Shown here in pieces: positions 15,995 to 25,638 of a DNA stretch of 55,356 nucleotides (position 1 is its first letter; each line of letters opens with the position of its first letter). A model generated the notes under the pieces. That model was not told the DNA's origin, did no database searches, and worked only from the letters and a program-made list of their open reading frames with translations. This stretch comes from Mobilicoccus pelagius NBRC 104925 (GTDB taxonomy: Bacteria > Actinomycetota > Actinomycetes > Actinomycetales > Dermatophilaceae). A program made the translations under genes and the position numbers. Location of the stretch: positions 1-55,356 of the forward strand of contig NZ_BAFE01000062.1 in assembly GCF_000247995.1 (NCBI RefSeq). Reading direction: 5' to 3'.

Positions 15995-17956
15995 ATGAGC
16001 GAGCACCTCGACCGCGACGACATCAGCACCAACCCCAGCGGCAACCGCACCCTGAGCGACATCGCGAACGCCGACGTCTCCCGCCGGCACGTCCTCGGCG
16101 GCACGATGGGCCTCGCCGCGATCGCGTTCCTCGCCGGCGCGCCCGCCGCGCAGGCCGCGACGCCCACGGCGGCGCCCACCGCGACGACCGCCGACGTCGT
16201 CGCCCGCCACGGCCGCCGCAAGCCCCTCCTGGGCTTCACCGCCGTCCCCGTCGGCGCCGACGACGACGTCCACGTCCCCGAGGGGTACGTCGCCGACGTG
16301 ATCATCCCGTGGGGCACCCCGCTGTTCTCCGACGGCCCGGCATGGAAGAAGAACGCCTCCGACTCGAGCCTCGAGCAGGCGATGCAGGTCGGCTACAACC
16401 ACGACGGCCAGCACTTCTTCCCGTTCGACACCCGGGGTCGCCGGAAGAGCCGCGGTGGCCGCCACGACGACAACGACGCGGGCCTCCTCGTCCTCAACAA
16501 CGAGTACACCGACCCGGCGCTCCTCACCACCGACGGTCTCGACACCGTCACCCCGGAGAAGGTCCGCAAGCACCAGCACGCCGTCGGCGTCACCGTCATC
16601 GCGATCGAGCAGGAGCGCGGCGGCCGCTGGACCCACACGGACTCCCCGTTCAACCGCCGCGTCCACGCGAACACCCCGGTCGTGTTCTCCGGACCGGCCG
16701 CGAAGGACCCGCGCCTCCAGGCGAAGACGCCCGCCCGCGGCACGATGGCGAACTGCTCCATGGGCAACACCCCGTGGGGCACCTACGTCACCTGCGAGGA
16801 GAACTGGGCCGACTACTTCGGCTCCGCCGACAAAAATCACAAGGTCACCGACGAGGAGAAGCGGTACGGCATCGAGCCCGGGCAGACCCACTACAAGTGG
16901 GAGGAGGCCGACGACCGGTTCGACACCGACAAGGACCCCAACGAGCAGTACCGCTGGGGCTGGTGCGTCGAGATCGACCCGTTCGACCCCGACCACACCC
17001 CCGTCAAGCGCACCGCCCTCGGCCGCGTCAAGCACGAGAACTGCCACTTCGCCACGAGCCGCGGCCGCGTCGTCGCCTACACCGGTGACGACCAGTCCGG
17101 CGAGTACATCTACAAGTTCGTGAGCAAGCGCCCCTGGCGCGCCGCCCGCGCGATGGGCCGCTCGCCCCTCGACGAGGGCATCCTCTACGTCGCGAAGTTC
17201 CACGAGGACGGCACCGGCACGTGGCTGCCCCTCGTGTTCGGCCAGGGTCCGCTCACGAAGAAGAACGGGTGGAAGGACCAGGCCGACGTCCTCGTCCGCA
17301 CCCGCCGCGCCGCCGACGCCGTCGGCGCCACCCCGATGGACCGTCCCGAGTGGATCAAGGAGAACCCCCTCACCGGGCAACTCTTCGTCACGCTCACGAA
17401 CGGCACCGCCGGGCCCAACCCGGCCAACCCCCGCAAGAAGAACGTCTACGGCCACATCCTCCGCTGGACGGAGCGGCACGGCGACAAGACCGGCACCGAG
17501 TTCGACTGGGACATCTTCGTCCTCGCGGGCGACCCGACGAAGGACCCACAGGTCGACATCAACGGTGACGCGTTCGGCTCCCCCGACGGCCTCTACTTCG
17601 ACACCGACGGCCGCATGTGGATCGCCACCGACGTCTCGAACTCCAAGCAGCTCCTCAAGGAGTACGAGAACCTCGGCAACAACCAGATGCTCTGCGCCGA
17701 CCCCCGCACCCGCGAGATCCGCCGGTTCCTCACCGGCCCCAAGGGCGCCGAGATCACCGGCATCATGGGCACCCCCGACCGCCGCACCCTCTTCGTCAAC
17801 ATCCAGCATCCCGGGGAGGAGACGAAGGCGATCGGCGCCCCGACGCCCGCGAACCCGCAGGCCGTGTCGTCGTGGCCCGACCACGACCCGGCGGGCCGCC
17901 CGCGCCCGGCCACCGTCGTCATCCGCCGCAAGGACGGCGGCATCATCGGCTCCTGA
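15995..17956 (+). CDS. Tat-exported PhoX-family phosphatase (DUF839)
   Basis: 653-residue protein. Residues 29-54 are a twin-arginine signal (S-R-R-H-V-L-G followed by a hydrophobic stretch and A-Q-A). The mature part is a DUF839/PhoX beta-propeller. Landmarks are GYNHDGQHFFPFD near 130-142, LVLNNEYTDP near 165-174, NCSMGNTPWGTYVTCEENWADYFG near 248-271, and ENPLTGQLFVTLTN and SPDGLYFDTDGRMWIATD later. The acidic residues in these motifs bind the Ca/Fe cluster in known PhoX. It would release phosphate from organic esters outside the cell. ATG 15995 is supported by GTGAGGA about 7 bases upstream. TAGCGT at 15912-15917 may be its -10. Confidence 0.87.
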   Translation: MSEHLDRDDISTNPSGNRTLSDIANADVSRRHVLGGTMGLAAIAFLAGAPAAQAATPTAAPTATTADVVARHGRRKPLLGFTAVPVGADDDVHVPEGYVADVIIPWGTPLFSDGPAWKKNASDSSLEQAMQVGYNHDGQHFFPFDTRGRRKSRGGRHDDNDAGLLVLNNEYTDPALLTTDGLDTVTPEKVRKHQHAVGVTVIAIEQERGGRWTHTDSPFNRRVHANTPVVFSGPAAKDPRLQAKTPARGTMANCSMGNTPWGTYVTCEENWADYFGSADKNHKVTDEEKRYGIEPGQTHYKWEEADDRFDTDKDPNEQYRWGWCVEIDPFDPDHTPVKRTALGRVKHENCHFATSRGRVVAYTGDDQSGEYIYKFVSKRPWRAARAMGRSPLDEGILYVAKFHEDGTGTWLPLVFGQGPLTKKNGWKDQADVLVRTRRAADAVGATPMDRPEWIKENPLTGQLFVTLTNGTAGPNPANPRKKNVYGHILRWTERHGDKTGTEFDWDIFVLAGDPTKDPQVDINGDAFGSPDGLYFDTDGRMWIATDVSNSKQLLKEYENLGNNQMLCADPRTREIRRFLTGPKGAEITGIMGTPDRRTLFVNIQHPGEETKAIGAPTPANPQAVSSWPDHDPAGRPRPATVVIRRKDGGIIGS

Positions 17957-17970
17957 CCGGCCGACGCCCC

Positions 17971-18011
17971 CGGCGTCCGCCGCACCCGGACCCCCGGTGC
18001 GGCGGACGCCG
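17971..18011 (+). terminator. Strong hairpin terminator after the PhoX-like gene
   Basis: A 16-bp perfect stem (17971-17986 with 17996-18011) with a 9-base loop starts 15 bases after the phosphatase stop. It lacks a T-tract. It can also end transcription of the convergent membrane-protein gene. Confidence 0.8.
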
Positions 18012-18091
18012 CCGGCTGAGGCTCCGGGCCACGTGAGACCCGCCGTCGCCCCGCCGCCCCCTCGCGGCGGGGATGCGCCGACCCGGTGCGT

Positions 18092-18622
18092 TCATTCGTC
18101 GGGGTCGAGGAGGGCCATCACGAGAGCGACCGCTCCCCAGCCGAGACCCACGACCGTGTAGGGGTAGGACACCCCCGCCCGCGCCAACCGGGCCGCGCAC
18201 ACGTCGTCGATCCGCTGGGAGAGCCGCAGGCTCAGGACGCTCCCGCCGACGAGGGTCGCCGCGCCCGCGACGCCCACGAGCGGACGCCACCGCGGCGGGA
18301 TCGACTCCCATGGGCGCACCGCCCCGTTCCCGCCGGTCACGCCTGGGCCGTCCTCCGCCACAGCGGCCGAGGGCACGCCCTCGTGGACGGGTGCGGACTC
18401 GGCGACCGCGGTGTCATCCATCGGGGTGTGCCGGGTCGAGTGCGTCGCGGAACGGACCGCCACGATCCCGGCACCTGCGGCCACCAGGGCCGTCCGCGCC
18501 GTCCGGCGCCGCGACGGCGAGGCGACATGGTCGGGCAGCGCCGACCAGGCCACACCGAGGAGGACCGTGACCGCGGTCTCCACGACATCGGGACGGGAGG
18601 GTCGAGCCGCAGGCGTCGTCAT
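18092..18622 (-). CDS. Hypothetical membrane protein
   Basis: 176 residues with hydrophobic segments near 15-30 (VETAVTVLLGVAWSALP), 45-58, 113-133 (WRPLVGVAGAATLVGGSVLSL) and 153-172 (YTVVGLGWGAVALVMALL). A loop of about 50 residues lies between the second and third. No family recognised. ATG 18622 is 6 bases after CAGACT (18634-18629 on this strand), fitting a leaderless start; further upstream the frame is Arg/Pro-rich and unlike coding sequence. It lies downstream of the ole genes on the same strand, but a 149-base gap makes co-transcription uncertain. Confidence 0.65.
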   Translation of the reverse strand: MTTPAARPSRPDVVETAVTVLLGVAWSALPDHVASPSRRRTARTALVAAGAGIVAVRSATHSTRHTPMDDTAVAESAPVHEGVPSAAVAEDGPGVTGGNGAVRPWESIPPRWRPLVGVAGAATLVGGSVLSLRLSQRIDDVCAARLARAGVSYPYTVVGLGWGAVALVMALLDPDE

Positions 18623-18771
18623 GCCCCGAGTCTGCCCCACACCGATCACCCGGCCCGCGCCTCCCGACAGGTCGACCCGGCCGGGCGCCCCCGGGGGCCG
18701 AACCCGCCGCCCGCACCACGACGCGTGAGTCCCGGCGGGATCACCGGCCGAGCGGCCCCGGAGGATCCGCG

Positions 18772-19776
18772 TCAGCGGGCGGCGGCGAGCCGCTCGAAGC
18801 CCTCGTCGAGGGTGACCCGCGGGGTCCAACCGAGGGCCTCACGGGTGCGACGCTGGTCGAACCAGTGCGCGGTCGTGAGCTGCTCGACGAGGAAGCGCGT
18901 GAGCGGCGGGTCGGCCTCGTCCACCGTGCCGATGCGCTCGCGCACCGCGGTCACCGCGTCGACGACCCCGCCCGCGGCGTACGCGAGACGGGTGGGGATG
19001 CGCGTCGGCGACGGGTCGGCGCCCCCGGCGCGGGCCCACGCGGCGAAGATCTCCGACACCGGCCGGGGTTCCCCGTTCGTCACGACGAACGACTCCCCGC
19101 GCACGGCCTCGCACCGGTCGAGGGCGGCGACGAACGCGTCGACGGCGTTGTCGACGTACGTCGTGTCGACGAGCGCCGCGCCGGATCCGATGACGGGCAG
19201 TCGCCCCGCCTGCGCCCGACGGATGACCCGGGCGACGAGCTGGGTGTCTCCCGGCCCCCACACGAGGTGCGGCCGGATGACCGTGACCGCCGGACCGATG
19301 CCGTCGCGGACGTTGCGGGCGTCAGCGGCGAGGGCGATGCGCTCCGAGAGCGCCTTGCTGCGGGCGTAGTTGCCGCGGGCCTGCTCGGGATCGGTCGGGC
19401 CCGCGCCCTCCCCGACGAGGGAGGCTCCCGCGTGCGCCACCGACGGGCTCGAGGTGTGGACGAACCGCGGCACCGCGTGACGTCGCGCCGCGTCGAGCAT
19501 CGTGCGGGTGCCGACGACGTTGACGCGGACGTAGTCCTCCCACCGCCCCATGACGTTGACCTTGGCGGCGAGGTGGACGACGGCATCCTGCCCCGCCATC
19601 GCCCGCGCGACCGCCTCGGCGTCGACGACGTCGCCGAGCACCTCCCGCACCCCCGCGGTCTCGGCGAGTCCGCTCGGACGACGCTGGAGGACGGTGACGT
19701 CGTCACCCCGCGCGGCGAGGGCGCGGGCGACGCCACCGCCGAGCATCCCGGAGGCGCCGGTGACGAGGACCCTCAT
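18772..19776 (-). CDS. oleD: OleD: NAD(P)-dependent beta-keto acid reductase of olefin synthesis
   Basis: 334-residue extended short-chain dehydrogenase (3-beta-hydroxysteroid dehydrogenase-like). It has the Rossmann motif TGASGMLGGGVARAL near 6-20, AAKVNVMGRWEDYVRVNV near 70-87, and the active-site Y-A-R-S-K near 139-143. In the ole pathway it reduces the 2-alkyl-3-keto acid made by OleA to the hydroxy acid. Its ATG overlaps the oleBC stop by 4 bases (ATGA, 19773-19776), so it is the last gene of a coupled oleA-oleBC-oleD unit. The assignment rests on this context plus fold; alone it would only be an epimerase/dehydrogenase. Confidence 0.88.
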   Translation of the reverse strand: MRVLVTGASGMLGGGVARALAARGDDVTVLQRRPSGLAETAGVREVLGDVVDAEAVARAMAGQDAVVHLAAKVNVMGRWEDYVRVNVVGTRTMLDAARRHAVPRFVHTSSPSVAHAGASLVGEGAGPTDPEQARGNYARSKALSERIALAADARNVRDGIGPAVTVIRPHLVWGPGDTQLVARVIRRAQAGRLPVIGSGAALVDTTYVDNAVDAFVAALDRCEAVRGESFVVTNGEPRPVSEIFAAWARAGGADPSPTRIPTRLAYAAGGVVDAVTAVRERIGTVDEADPPLTRFLVEQLTTAHWFDQRRTREALGWTPRVTLDEGFERLAAAR

Positions 19777-22607
19777 CGGCCGATCCCCCCGCTGAGGACC
19801 TGCTCGGCCCACGCGGCGAGCTCGGCGCGGTCGATCTTGCTCTGGTGCCGGATGTCGACGGGCATCGACGCCCGCACGAGCACCGCGGCGACGGGCAGGT
19901 CCGTGGACTCCCGCACCGCCGTGGCGAGCGCATCGTCCGCGAGGACACGAGGCGCCCGACGCGCGACGCCGAGACGCCCCGCGACCGCACGGAGCACCCT
20001 GCGGGCTCCGGCCGCCGGAGCGTCGGCCCCGTCCGTCCCATCCGTCGGACCGGTCGCGTCGCTCGCGCCCGACGTGTCGCTCGCGTCGGTCGCGGTCTCC
20101 TCGCGGGTGACGACGACGACGATCTGCTGCGTGTCGACGGGGCCGACGCCGACGACCGCCGCGGAGGCGACCTCCGGGAGGGCCTCGACCCGCTGTTCGA
20201 GCCCGACCGGGGTGACGGGACCGGCGGGGGTGTGGACGACGTGGACGCGGCGACCCTCGACCCAGAGGCGACCCTCGGCGTCGAGATGACCGACGTCGCC
20301 GGTGCGGTGCCAGCCGAGCGGGTGATGCTCGGCGGCGTGGGTCGTCGCCCACAGCTGGTCGTAGCGGTCGAGCATGTGCGCGGCGCGGACGCAGACCTCG
20401 CCGGTGACACCCGCCTCGATCGTGAGCGGCCCGTCGCCATCACCCACCTCGGCAGGCAGCGGCGCGACGGCGAGGGAGACGCCCGCGATGGGCCGACCGA
20501 CGCACACTCCCTCGTCGGGGGCGCCGGTGAGGGACTCGATCTCGTCGAGGGTGATGTCGCTGACGGGGAGGCACTCGGTCATGCCGTAGGGCGTGTGCAT
20601 CTCGGCCCGCGGCATGAGGGTGTCGCGGAGCTCCTGGAGCAGCGACGCGGGCACGGGGGCGCCCGCGGACATGAGCACCTCGACACGGCCGAGGGCCTCC
20701 CGCTGCTCGGCGGTGACGTCGCCGCCGGTGCGGAGGACGTTGCGCAGCGCCGCGGGCGAGGCGAACACCGTCGTCGCCTCGGCGATGCGGATCGCGTCGG
20801 CGAGGGCGGCGGCGGTGAGGGTCGCGGGGGCGGTCACCTTCATGTCGGGCGCGACGCCCGCGACGCCGAGGGCCGGGCCGTACAGCGCGAACGGGGCGAA
20901 CGCGGCGACGAGCCGGTCACCGGGCCGCAGCCGGTAGATGTGGCCGAACCCGCCGACCTGCGCACGGATCTGGTCGACGGTGTAGACGACGCCCTTGCTC
21001 GGGCCGGTCGCGCCGGAGGTGTAGAGCACGGCGGCGTCGGCGTCACCGGTGAGGAGCTCGGGCATCGACTCGCCGGCGGCGGCGAGCTCGCGGCCCGCGG
21101 CGCGAAGCTCGTCGAGCGTCGCCGCGACGGAGAGCGCCCGGCGTGCGGCGGCGGGGACGTCCCCGGCGACGAACCGCTGCCCCGGGATGCGCATCGCGGG
21201 CAGGGCGGCGAGCGCGGTGGACATCGCGACGACGTGGTCGGTGCCCGCGCCGCGGAGGGCCCGCCCCATCCCGGCGAATCCGAGACCGGCGTCGGCGACG
21301 ACGATGACGGCCCCGGCACGCCAACACGCGTAGACGGCGGTCGTGAGGTCGACACCGGGCTCGACGAGGAGCCCGACGCGGTCGCCGGGGCGCACCCCGG
21401 CCGCGCGGAGGCCGAGAGCGACATGCTCGACGGCCGTCTCGAGCTGCCCGAACGACACGGCGGACGCCGGCTCGCCGTCGCGGATCTCGGCGACGCACAG
21501 CGCACTCGGGTGCTCCCCCGCCATGCGGGTGAGTCCGGCCCAGGGACGGGTCGACGTGCCGACGGCGAGGTCGCTCACGGTCGGCCGCGGCGCACCGGCG
21601 GGGTCGTCGTCGGGAGCCTGCCCCTCGACGCGGGCGCGGATCCAGGCGGCGACGTCGGCGGCGGTGCGGGGCGCGTCCTCGAGGACCAGGTGGGAGGCAC
21701 CCTCGTAACGATGGACGTCGGCGTGCGGGAGGCGACGCCGCAGGTCACGGAGGTGGTCCTCGGAGAAGACCGGGTCCTTGGGGCCGCGGAGGAGGAGGAC
21801 CGGCACGGGATCGGGCTCCTGACCGAGGGCCGTGAGCCCGTCGGCGAGCGCGGTCATCGTCGCCCGCGTCGGGTCGCCGGGGCGGGTGGGGATGTCGGCG
21901 ACGAACTGGCCGACGAACGCCCGGTCGGCGGCCGTGGCGTACGGCGCGGCGTAGGCGTCGCGGACGGGTCGCGGCGGACGGGGGCTGCTCACGGCCGTCG
22001 TCCCACGGACGAACGCGGGCGTGTCGACGGTGCCCGCCCGCAACGAGGCGGGGGCGAGGGAGAAGCGCAGTGCGAGAGGGAGACCGGTGTCGAAGTCGTG
22101 CCACACCGTCGTGTTCGCGAGGACGATCCCGGCGAGCCGGTCGCGGTGGGCGAGCGCCCATCCGGTCGCGACCATGCCGCCCCAGTCGTGCCCGGCGACG
22201 ACGACGCGGTCGCCGAGGTCGAGGACGTCGGTGAGGCCGGTGAGGTCGGTGAGGCGCTGGGCGAGGTGCCGCGGCTTGCCGAGCGTGCCCTGTGGGTGCT
22301 CGGAGAACCCCATGCCGAGCTGGTCGACGGCGACGACCCGCCACCCCTCCGGCGGAGCGGCGAGGAGGCGGCGCCACAGGTAGGACCACGTCGGATTGCC
22401 GTGGACGCACACGAGGGTGCCGCGGACGTCCGTGGCGTCCCGTCCGGCATGGGTGTCGAGGAGGTGCCACGTGCGCGGCACGCCGTCGGCGTCGACGGCC
22501 TCGACGAGCCGCGACCACGACGGGTCCACACCCGGCATCCGCACGAGACGACCGCGGATCTCCTCCGCACGGTCCTCCACCTGCGAGGACGTCATCGGTG
22601 CCGTCAC
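19773..22607 (-). CDS. oleBC: OleBC fusion: beta-lactone decarboxylase plus beta-lactone synthetase
   Basis: 944-residue two-enzyme fusion. Residues about 25-330 are an alpha/beta hydrolase of the haloalkane-dehalogenase type, with nucleophile Asp141 in VVVAGHDWGG and His306 in EGASHLVLEDAP; this is OleB, which decarboxylates the beta-lactone to the olefin. Residues about 360-940 are an AMP-ligase fold, with P-loop YTSGATGPSKG near 529-539, GMTECLP, and W-H-R-T-G-D-V-G-H-L-D; this is OleC, which closes the beta-lactone using ATP. The linker is Pro/Asp-rich. GTG 22607 overlaps the oleA stop by 4 bases (GTGA); ATG 22595 is the alternative. The fusion is typical of actinobacterial ole loci. Confidence 0.92.
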   Translation of the reverse strand: MTAPMTSSQVEDRAEEIRGRLVRMPGVDPSWSRLVEAVDADGVPRTWHLLDTHAGRDATDVRGTLVCVHGNPTWSYLWRRLLAAPPEGWRVVAVDQLGMGFSEHPQGTLGKPRHLAQRLTDLTGLTDVLDLGDRVVVAGHDWGGMVATGWALAHRDRLAGIVLANTTVWHDFDTGLPLALRFSLAPASLRAGTVDTPAFVRGTTAVSSPRPPRPVRDAYAAPYATAADRAFVGQFVADIPTRPGDPTRATMTALADGLTALGQEPDPVPVLLLRGPKDPVFSEDHLRDLRRRLPHADVHRYEGASHLVLEDAPRTAADVAAWIRARVEGQAPDDDPAGAPRPTVSDLAVGTSTRPWAGLTRMAGEHPSALCVAEIRDGEPASAVSFGQLETAVEHVALGLRAAGVRPGDRVGLLVEPGVDLTTAVYACWRAGAVIVVADAGLGFAGMGRALRGAGTDHVVAMSTALAALPAMRIPGQRFVAGDVPAAARRALSVAATLDELRAAGRELAAAGESMPELLTGDADAAVLYTSGATGPSKGVVYTVDQIRAQVGGFGHIYRLRPGDRLVAAFAPFALYGPALGVAGVAPDMKVTAPATLTAAALADAIRIAEATTVFASPAALRNVLRTGGDVTAEQREALGRVEVLMSAGAPVPASLLQELRDTLMPRAEMHTPYGMTECLPVSDITLDEIESLTGAPDEGVCVGRPIAGVSLAVAPLPAEVGDGDGPLTIEAGVTGEVCVRAAHMLDRYDQLWATTHAAEHHPLGWHRTGDVGHLDAEGRLWVEGRRVHVVHTPAGPVTPVGLEQRVEALPEVASAAVVGVGPVDTQQIVVVVTREETATDASDTSGASDATGPTDGTDGADAPAAGARRVLRAVAGRLGVARRAPRVLADDALATAVRESTDLPVAAVLVRASMPVDIRHQSKIDRAELAAWAEQVLSGGIGR

Positions 22608-23626
22608 CACTCGACCTCGGTGAACGCGGTGTTGAGGCCGGAGCCGATGCCCATGAGGAGCACCCGTTGCCCCTTGGTCATGCGGTGCTGGTTGACGCCG
22701 AGGGTGAACGGCAGCGCGACCGGCCCGATGTTGCCGTAGGTGTCGATCGTGAGGGGAAACTTCTCCATCGGGAGGTCGAGCGTCTCGCAGAGGCCCTTGA
22801 TGTGGGCGATCGAGGTCTGGTGGGCGATGTACCAGTCCATGTCGGACCAGTCCCACTCCTCCTTCGCCTCGTTCCACGCCTCGGTCGCGAGCGTGAGGCC
22901 CTCGACGAAGAGACGACGACTGTCGGTGCGCATCCCGTCCATGCCGCCGACGCAGAGCTCGTGGTGCTCGGTGCCCGCCCGGACGATGCCGCCGACGACA
23001 CGGTGCCCCTCAGGGTGATCCGACGCACGGCCGAGGACGAGCCCGACCGCGCCGCTGCCGAGGGTCATCGTCGCGAACGCGTCCTTGACGTCCTGCTTCG
23101 TCGCCCCGCCCGCGGTGAGGCGCGCGATCGACGCCTCCTGCATCTGACGGGCACCCTCGGAGGCGACGATGAGCGCGTACTCGATCTGGCCGGCGTCGAT
23201 CATCGTGCCCGCGACGTGGATCGCGTTGACGACACCGAGGCACGCGTTGGTGATGTCGAACGCGAGGCACGACCGCGGCAGGCCGAGCTGCGCGTGCACC
23301 TTGGCCGAGATGCCGGGCTCGAGATGCGGCCGCGTCACCGACGCGTTGAGGCAGAGGCCCACCTGCGAGGCGTCGACGCCCGCGTCCTGCAGGGCCCGGT
23401 GGCCGGCCTCGACGGCACCGTCGGTGTAGTCCTCGTCGGCGCCGAACCAGCGCCGGCTGCGCACCCCCGCGAGACGTTCGATCTGCCCCGAGAGCATCCC
23501 CGTCTCCTCGTAGACCGACTGCAACCGCTCGTCGATGTGGTCCGAGGTGACCACCTCGGGGGCGTCGACGGTACTCACCGACAGCAGCGCTGTGTCGGAC
23601 AGACGGTAGGAGGCGTTCTCGCTCAT
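22604..23626 (-). CDS. oleA: OleA: thiolase-fold head-to-head acyl-CoA condensing enzyme
   Basis: 340-residue ketoacyl-synthase-III-like enzyme. The active site has Cys129 (ITNACLGVVN), His269 (YIAHQTSIAH) and Asn299 (TYGNIGP). Glu103 (HLEPG) matches the position of the extra glutamate used by characterised OleA to deprotonate the substrate. It joins two fatty acyl-CoAs to a 2-alkyl-3-keto acid, the first step of long-chain cis-olefin synthesis. ATG 23626 is supported by GAGAGGAA about 6 bases upstream. It is the first gene of the unit. A possible -10, TAGGAT, lies at 23681-23676 on this strand, about 50 bases upstream of the start. Confidence 0.93.
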   Translation of the reverse strand: MSENASYRLSDTALLSVSTVDAPEVVTSDHIDERLQSVYEETGMLSGQIERLAGVRSRRWFGADEDYTDGAVEAGHRALQDAGVDASQVGLCLNASVTRPHLEPGISAKVHAQLGLPRSCLAFDITNACLGVVNAIHVAGTMIDAGQIEYALIVASEGARQMQEASIARLTAGGATKQDVKDAFATMTLGSGAVGLVLGRASDHPEGHRVVGGIVRAGTEHHELCVGGMDGMRTDSRRLFVEGLTLATEAWNEAKEEWDWSDMDWYIAHQTSIAHIKGLCETLDLPMEKFPLTIDTYGNIGPVALPFTLGVNQHRMTKGQRVLLMGIGSGLNTAFTEVEW

Positions 23627-23787
23627 GGGTGTTCCTCTCGACGAAGGCGCCGGCGTGGGGCCCGAAAGTCGGACGATCCTACCGGTCGGCACCGCTCACC
23701 TTCCCACGTCGAGCGGAGGGCCGCCGCACCGTCGGTCGTCACCGATCGCGAGGAGCCCGCCGCCCGTCGCGACACGGCCGGAGACGA

Positions 23788-23828
23788 CGAGACCGCCGCC
23801 CCCACTCGGCGTGGGAACGGCGGTCTCG
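23788..23828 (-). terminator. Hairpin terminator after the BCCT gene
   Basis: An 11-bp stem (23788-23798 with 23818-23828), a 2/2 internal bulge and a 5-bp inner stem (CCCAC with GTGGG) carry a 5-base loop. It starts 29 bases after the BCCT stop and isolates that gene from oleA. Confidence 0.8.
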
Positions 23829-23856
23829 CGAGGAGCACCCGGTGGGGCGGCCCCGC

Positions 23857-25638
23857 CTACGGACGCACGGCGGTGGCGCCGGCGGTCCCGTCGACACCCG
23901 TCGAGGGACGCACGAAGTCGTACTCGTCGCTCTCGGCCATCTCGCGGGCGAGTTCGCGACGCAGCGCGGCCCGCTCGAGGCGGAGGGTCTGCCGGTGTTC
24001 GTCGTGGAGCGACCGGAAGATCGAGACGCACATCGCGATCATCACGAGCGAGAACGGTGCCGCGACGAGGATCGCCATCGTCTGCAGCGCACCCAACCCG
24101 TCGGTGAGCGCACCGTCGCGGGCACCCACCCAGAGGAGGACGGCCGCGATGGCGCCCTGGAGGACGCCCCAGAACACGCGGATCCACACGCGCGGCTCGG
24201 GGTCGCCGCCGGCGCTGAGCATCGCCACGACGAACGACCCGGAGTCCGCGCTCGTCACGAAGAACACGACGAGGAGCAGGAGGAACAGACCGATGAAGAT
24301 CGGCGCCCCCGGCATCGTGCGGAGCATCTCGAAGAGCGCCCCCTCGGTGGCGACCGTGCCGTCGGCGCCGATGAGGCCCCCGTCGGTGAGCTGGCGGTAG
24401 ATCGCCGTGCCGCCGAGGATGGAGAACCAGATGAACGTGAGCAGCGTCGGCACGAGGAGCACGCCGAGGACGAACTCACGCACCGTGCGGCCACGGGAGA
24501 TGCGGGCGATGAAGATGCCGACGAACGGCGACCAGCTCATCCACCAGCCCCAGTAGTACGTCGTCCACGCACCGAGCCACGTCTCGCCCGGCTCGCCGCG
24601 GAACGGCAGGGTGCGGAAGCTCAGCTCGACGAGACGGGAGAGGTACACGCCGAGGTTCTGCACGGACTCGCGGAGGATGAACAGCGTCGGGCCGAGCACG
24701 AGCACGGCGACCATGAGCACACCCGCGAGGATGAGGTTGCCGTTGGAGAGCCACTTGATGCCGACGTCGAGGCCGCTCACGACCGACAGGAGCGCGAGCG
24801 CGGTGATGACGGCGGCAAGGGTGAGGATGACGCCGATGCCTGCCTCGCCAATGATCCCGATGTCGGTGAGGCCGGTGGCGAGCTGCACGACGCCGAAGCC
24901 GAGCGACGTCGCGACACCGAACAGCGTGCCGACGACGGCGACGACGTCGACGACGTCACCGAGACGGCCGCGCATCCGCTGACCGAAGACGGGGGCCAGA
25001 GCCCACCGGATGGAGACGGGGTAGCCCTTGCGGTGCACGGCGTACGCGACGGCGAGGCCGACGACGACGTAGATCGCCCAGGCGTGCAGACCCCAGTGGA
25101 GGAACGTCGTCGCCATCGCGTCCTGCGCGGCCGCGGCGGCGTCGACGTCCATCGTCACCTCGCCGGGGGCGGGGTTGGCGAGGTGGTTGAGCGGCTCGGC
25201 GACGCCCCAGAACACGAGGCCGATGCCCATGCCGGCGGCGAAGAGCATCGCGAACCACGACATGACGCCGTACTGCGGCTCCTCGTCGTCGCGGCCCAGG
25301 GTGACGTCGCCGTACCGGGACAGCCCGCAGTAGAGGCTGAACACGACGAACCCGGCGACGAGCAGCACGTAGTACCACCCGATGCCGTTGACGACCGCCG
25401 TGTTGATCCCCTTGAGGAACGCGTTGAAGCGCGCCGGCATGAGCGCCGCGAGGGCCACGAAGGCGAGGACGATCGCCCCGGCCGGGGCGAGGACGGGCCA
25501 GTAGGCGCCGTGCCCCGCCGCGCGCGGGTCGGGTTCGGGGTCGGACGCGCTCACGGTCTCGTCGTCGGTGAGGGCGAGCTCGCGCTCCGACGGCGGTTCT
25601 GAACCGGGCGGTGTGGGTGATGACGTGGACGAGCGCAT
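23857..25638 (-). CDS. BCCT-family betaine/carnitine/choline transporter
   Basis: 593-residue secondary transporter with 12 helices. It shows the GMGIG motif (AAGMGIGLVFWGVAEPLNH near 115-133), the aromatic-rich W-W-M-S-W-S-P-F-V-G-I-F-I-A-R-I-S-R-G segment near 350-370, and FFVTSADSGSFVVAMLSAGG near 455-474. A 40-residue acidic N-terminal tail and a charged C-terminal helical tail (about 535-593) resemble the osmosensing ends of glycine betaine carriers such as BetP. It likely imports a compatible solute in the plasma membrane. ATG 25638 has a textbook ribosome site (CAGGAGGATC). It stands alone between its terminator and the divergent PPOX gene. Confidence 0.93.
   Translation of the reverse strand: MRSSTSSPTPPGSEPPSERELALTDDETVSASDPEPDPRAAGHGAYWPVLAPAGAIVLAFVALAALMPARFNAFLKGINTAVVNGIGWYYVLLVAGFVVFSLYCGLSRYGDVTLGRDDEEPQYGVMSWFAMLFAAGMGIGLVFWGVAEPLNHLANPAPGEVTMDVDAAAAAQDAMATTFLHWGLHAWAIYVVVGLAVAYAVHRKGYPVSIRWALAPVFGQRMRGRLGDVVDVVAVVGTLFGVATSLGFGVVQLATGLTDIGIIGEAGIGVILTLAAVITALALLSVVSGLDVGIKWLSNGNLILAGVLMVAVLVLGPTLFILRESVQNLGVYLSRLVELSFRTLPFRGEPGETWLGAWTTYYWGWWMSWSPFVGIFIARISRGRTVREFVLGVLLVPTLLTFIWFSILGGTAIYRQLTDGGLIGADGTVATEGALFEMLRTMPGAPIFIGLFLLLLVVFFVTSADSGSFVVAMLSAGGDPEPRVWIRVFWGVLQGAIAAVLLWVGARDGALTDGLGALQTMAILVAAPFSLVMIAMCVSIFRSLHDEHRQTLRLERAALRRELAREMAESDEYDFVRPSTGVDGTAGATAVRP

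Noticed and set aside
19845-22739. A 964-codon open frame on the plus strand
   Set aside because: It lies exactly antisense to the convincingly identified oleBC gene.
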